Positions 5,481 to 6,021 of a stretch of 6,021 nt of DNA are shown here, one piece after another (within the stretch, counting starts at the first letter, position 1; every line of letters starts with the position of its first letter). The DNA lies in the NCBI GenBank assembly GCA_021788795.1, contig JAJYKG010000135.1, positions 1 to 6,021 of the forward strand. The letters run 5' to 3'. A program made the translations under genes and the position numbers. This stretch comes from Thermoplasmata archaeon. GTDB lineage: Archaea; Thermoplasmatota; Thermoplasmata; RBG-16-68-12. A model generated the notes under the pieces. The model was given only the letters and a program-made list of their open reading frames with translations. It did no database searches and had not been told where the DNA came from.

Positions 5481-6021
5481 TCACCGCCCCCGGCCCGCGG
5501 CCCTGCGGAGCGCGGCCGCGCACCGCCGCACGAGGCGCCCCGGGTCGGGCTCGACGAGGAGGACCGCGATCACGGGCACGATCATCCCGACGCCCGCGGC
5601 GAGGCCATCCCAGGGGATCGCGTCGGCGAGGGGGACCGCGTCCGCGGTGCTGCGGAAGGTCGAGAAGCTCGAGACCCGCAGGTCCTGGTTGAGGGAGAGG
5701 ACTCCGACCCGGGACCACACGGGCGCCGGAAGGCCGCTGAGGAGCACCGCGCCGCGGCCGTCCACGGAGACCTGCAGCAGTCCCGCGCCCGCGAGCACGG
5801 CGAGCGACGCGGAGGTCCCGCGGACGGTCACATTCGCGACCGGCCTGGCGACGGGGAGGCCGCCGCGCAGGACGCCGTACCAGAGCTGGCCGAGAGCGGG
5901 GAGGAGGAAGAGGATCTGGGGCGACGTCGGTCCGGAGGAACCGAAGACGAGCCCGGACCAGCTCACCGGGCCGGAGGCGTTGGACCAGGTCAGGTTCGCC
6001 GCGACCAGGAGGGACGCGGAC
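5481..6021 (-). CDS. Unrecognised membrane-anchored protein, C-terminal part (cut by right window edge)
   Basis: The reading frame is open from the right edge (first full codon at 6020) to the TGA at 5483-5481, giving 179 residues of a longer protein. I do not recognise the family. The fragment is rich in Val, Leu, Gly and Ser with alternating hydrophobic residues, suggesting a beta-rich domain. A hydrophobic stretch at about 138-156 (GLAAGVGMIVPVIAVLLV) is followed by the Arg-rich end RLVRRCAAALRRAAGRGR, so the C-terminus should be cytoplasmic and the main domain outside the cell. Three N-glycosylation sequons lie on the outer side (N9-L-T, N14-A-S, N63-V-T). It ends three bases before the GT4 start, so the two are almost certainly in one operon. 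A role as a membrane-bound glycan assembly protein or a glycosylated surface protein is possible, but this is inference. Codon bias and frame integrity support it as real. Confidence 0.75.
   Translation of the reverse strand, partial: SASLLVAANLTWSNASGPVSWSGLVFGSSGPTSPQILFLLPALGQLWYGVLRGGLPVARPVANVTVRGTSASLAVLAGAGLLQVSVDGRGAVLLSGLPAPVWSRVGVLSLNQDLRVSSFSTFRSTADAVPLADAIPWDGLAAGVGMIVPVIAVLLVEPDPGRLVRRCAAALRRAAGRGR

Noticed and set aside
4330..5718. A 462-codon minus-strand open frame overlapping the GT4 gene
   Set aside because: Its translation is almost entirely Arg, Pro, Gly and Ala with no motif. It is a frame shadow of the GT4 gene in GC-rich DNA and crosses the well-supported gene boundary at 5481.

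Overview
The window looks like a piece of a GC-rich archaeal chromosome, most likely from a Thermoplasmatota or other euryarchaeal metagenome-type genome. The lineage is an inference. The supporting evidence is TATA-like A/T-rich islands placed about 28-34 bases before two start codons that have no Shine-Dalgarno motif, which fits very short-leader or leaderless transcription, and glycan enzymes typical of archaeal surface glycosylation clusters. No tRNA, rRNA, CRISPR array, transposase or phage gene is visible.

Left part (1-1182, minus strand): a two-gene ABC-2 type exporter. The ATPase gene overlaps the start of its permease gene by four bases (ATGA), and the permease runs off the left edge. 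A 164-base divergent intergenic region (1183-1346) follows and carries one promoter candidate in each direction.

Middle (1347-2426, plus strand): a GDP-mannose 4,6-dehydratase gene. Its product supplies GDP-4-keto-6-deoxymannose, the branch point to GDP-linked 6-deoxyhexoses. Its wobble-position composition is visibly less GC-rich than that of its neighbours, and it ends in an odd Pro/Arg-rich tail. It converges on the next block across 42 bases that hold a small inverted repeat.

Right part (2469-6021, minus strand), in transcription order from right to left: the C-terminal end of an unrecognised membrane-anchored, sequon-bearing protein; a GT4-type glycosyltransferase; an 80-base A/T-richer gap with promoter candidates; a dolichyl-phosphate sugar synthase-like GT2; and a second GT2 with a C-terminal membrane domain. 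The likely joint job is assembly of a lipid-linked or surface glycan: nucleotide-sugar supply (Gmd), sugar transfer to a polyprenyl or dolichyl phosphate carrier (GT2), and chain extension (GT4 and membrane GT2). The ABC pair may be unrelated to this, because the ATPase resembles the NatA/drug-export branch rather than the O-antigen exporter branch. I found no convincing new system. The most useful leads are the compositional contrast and tail of the dehydratase gene, the unknown edge protein beside the glycosyltransferases, and the compact divergent promoter.
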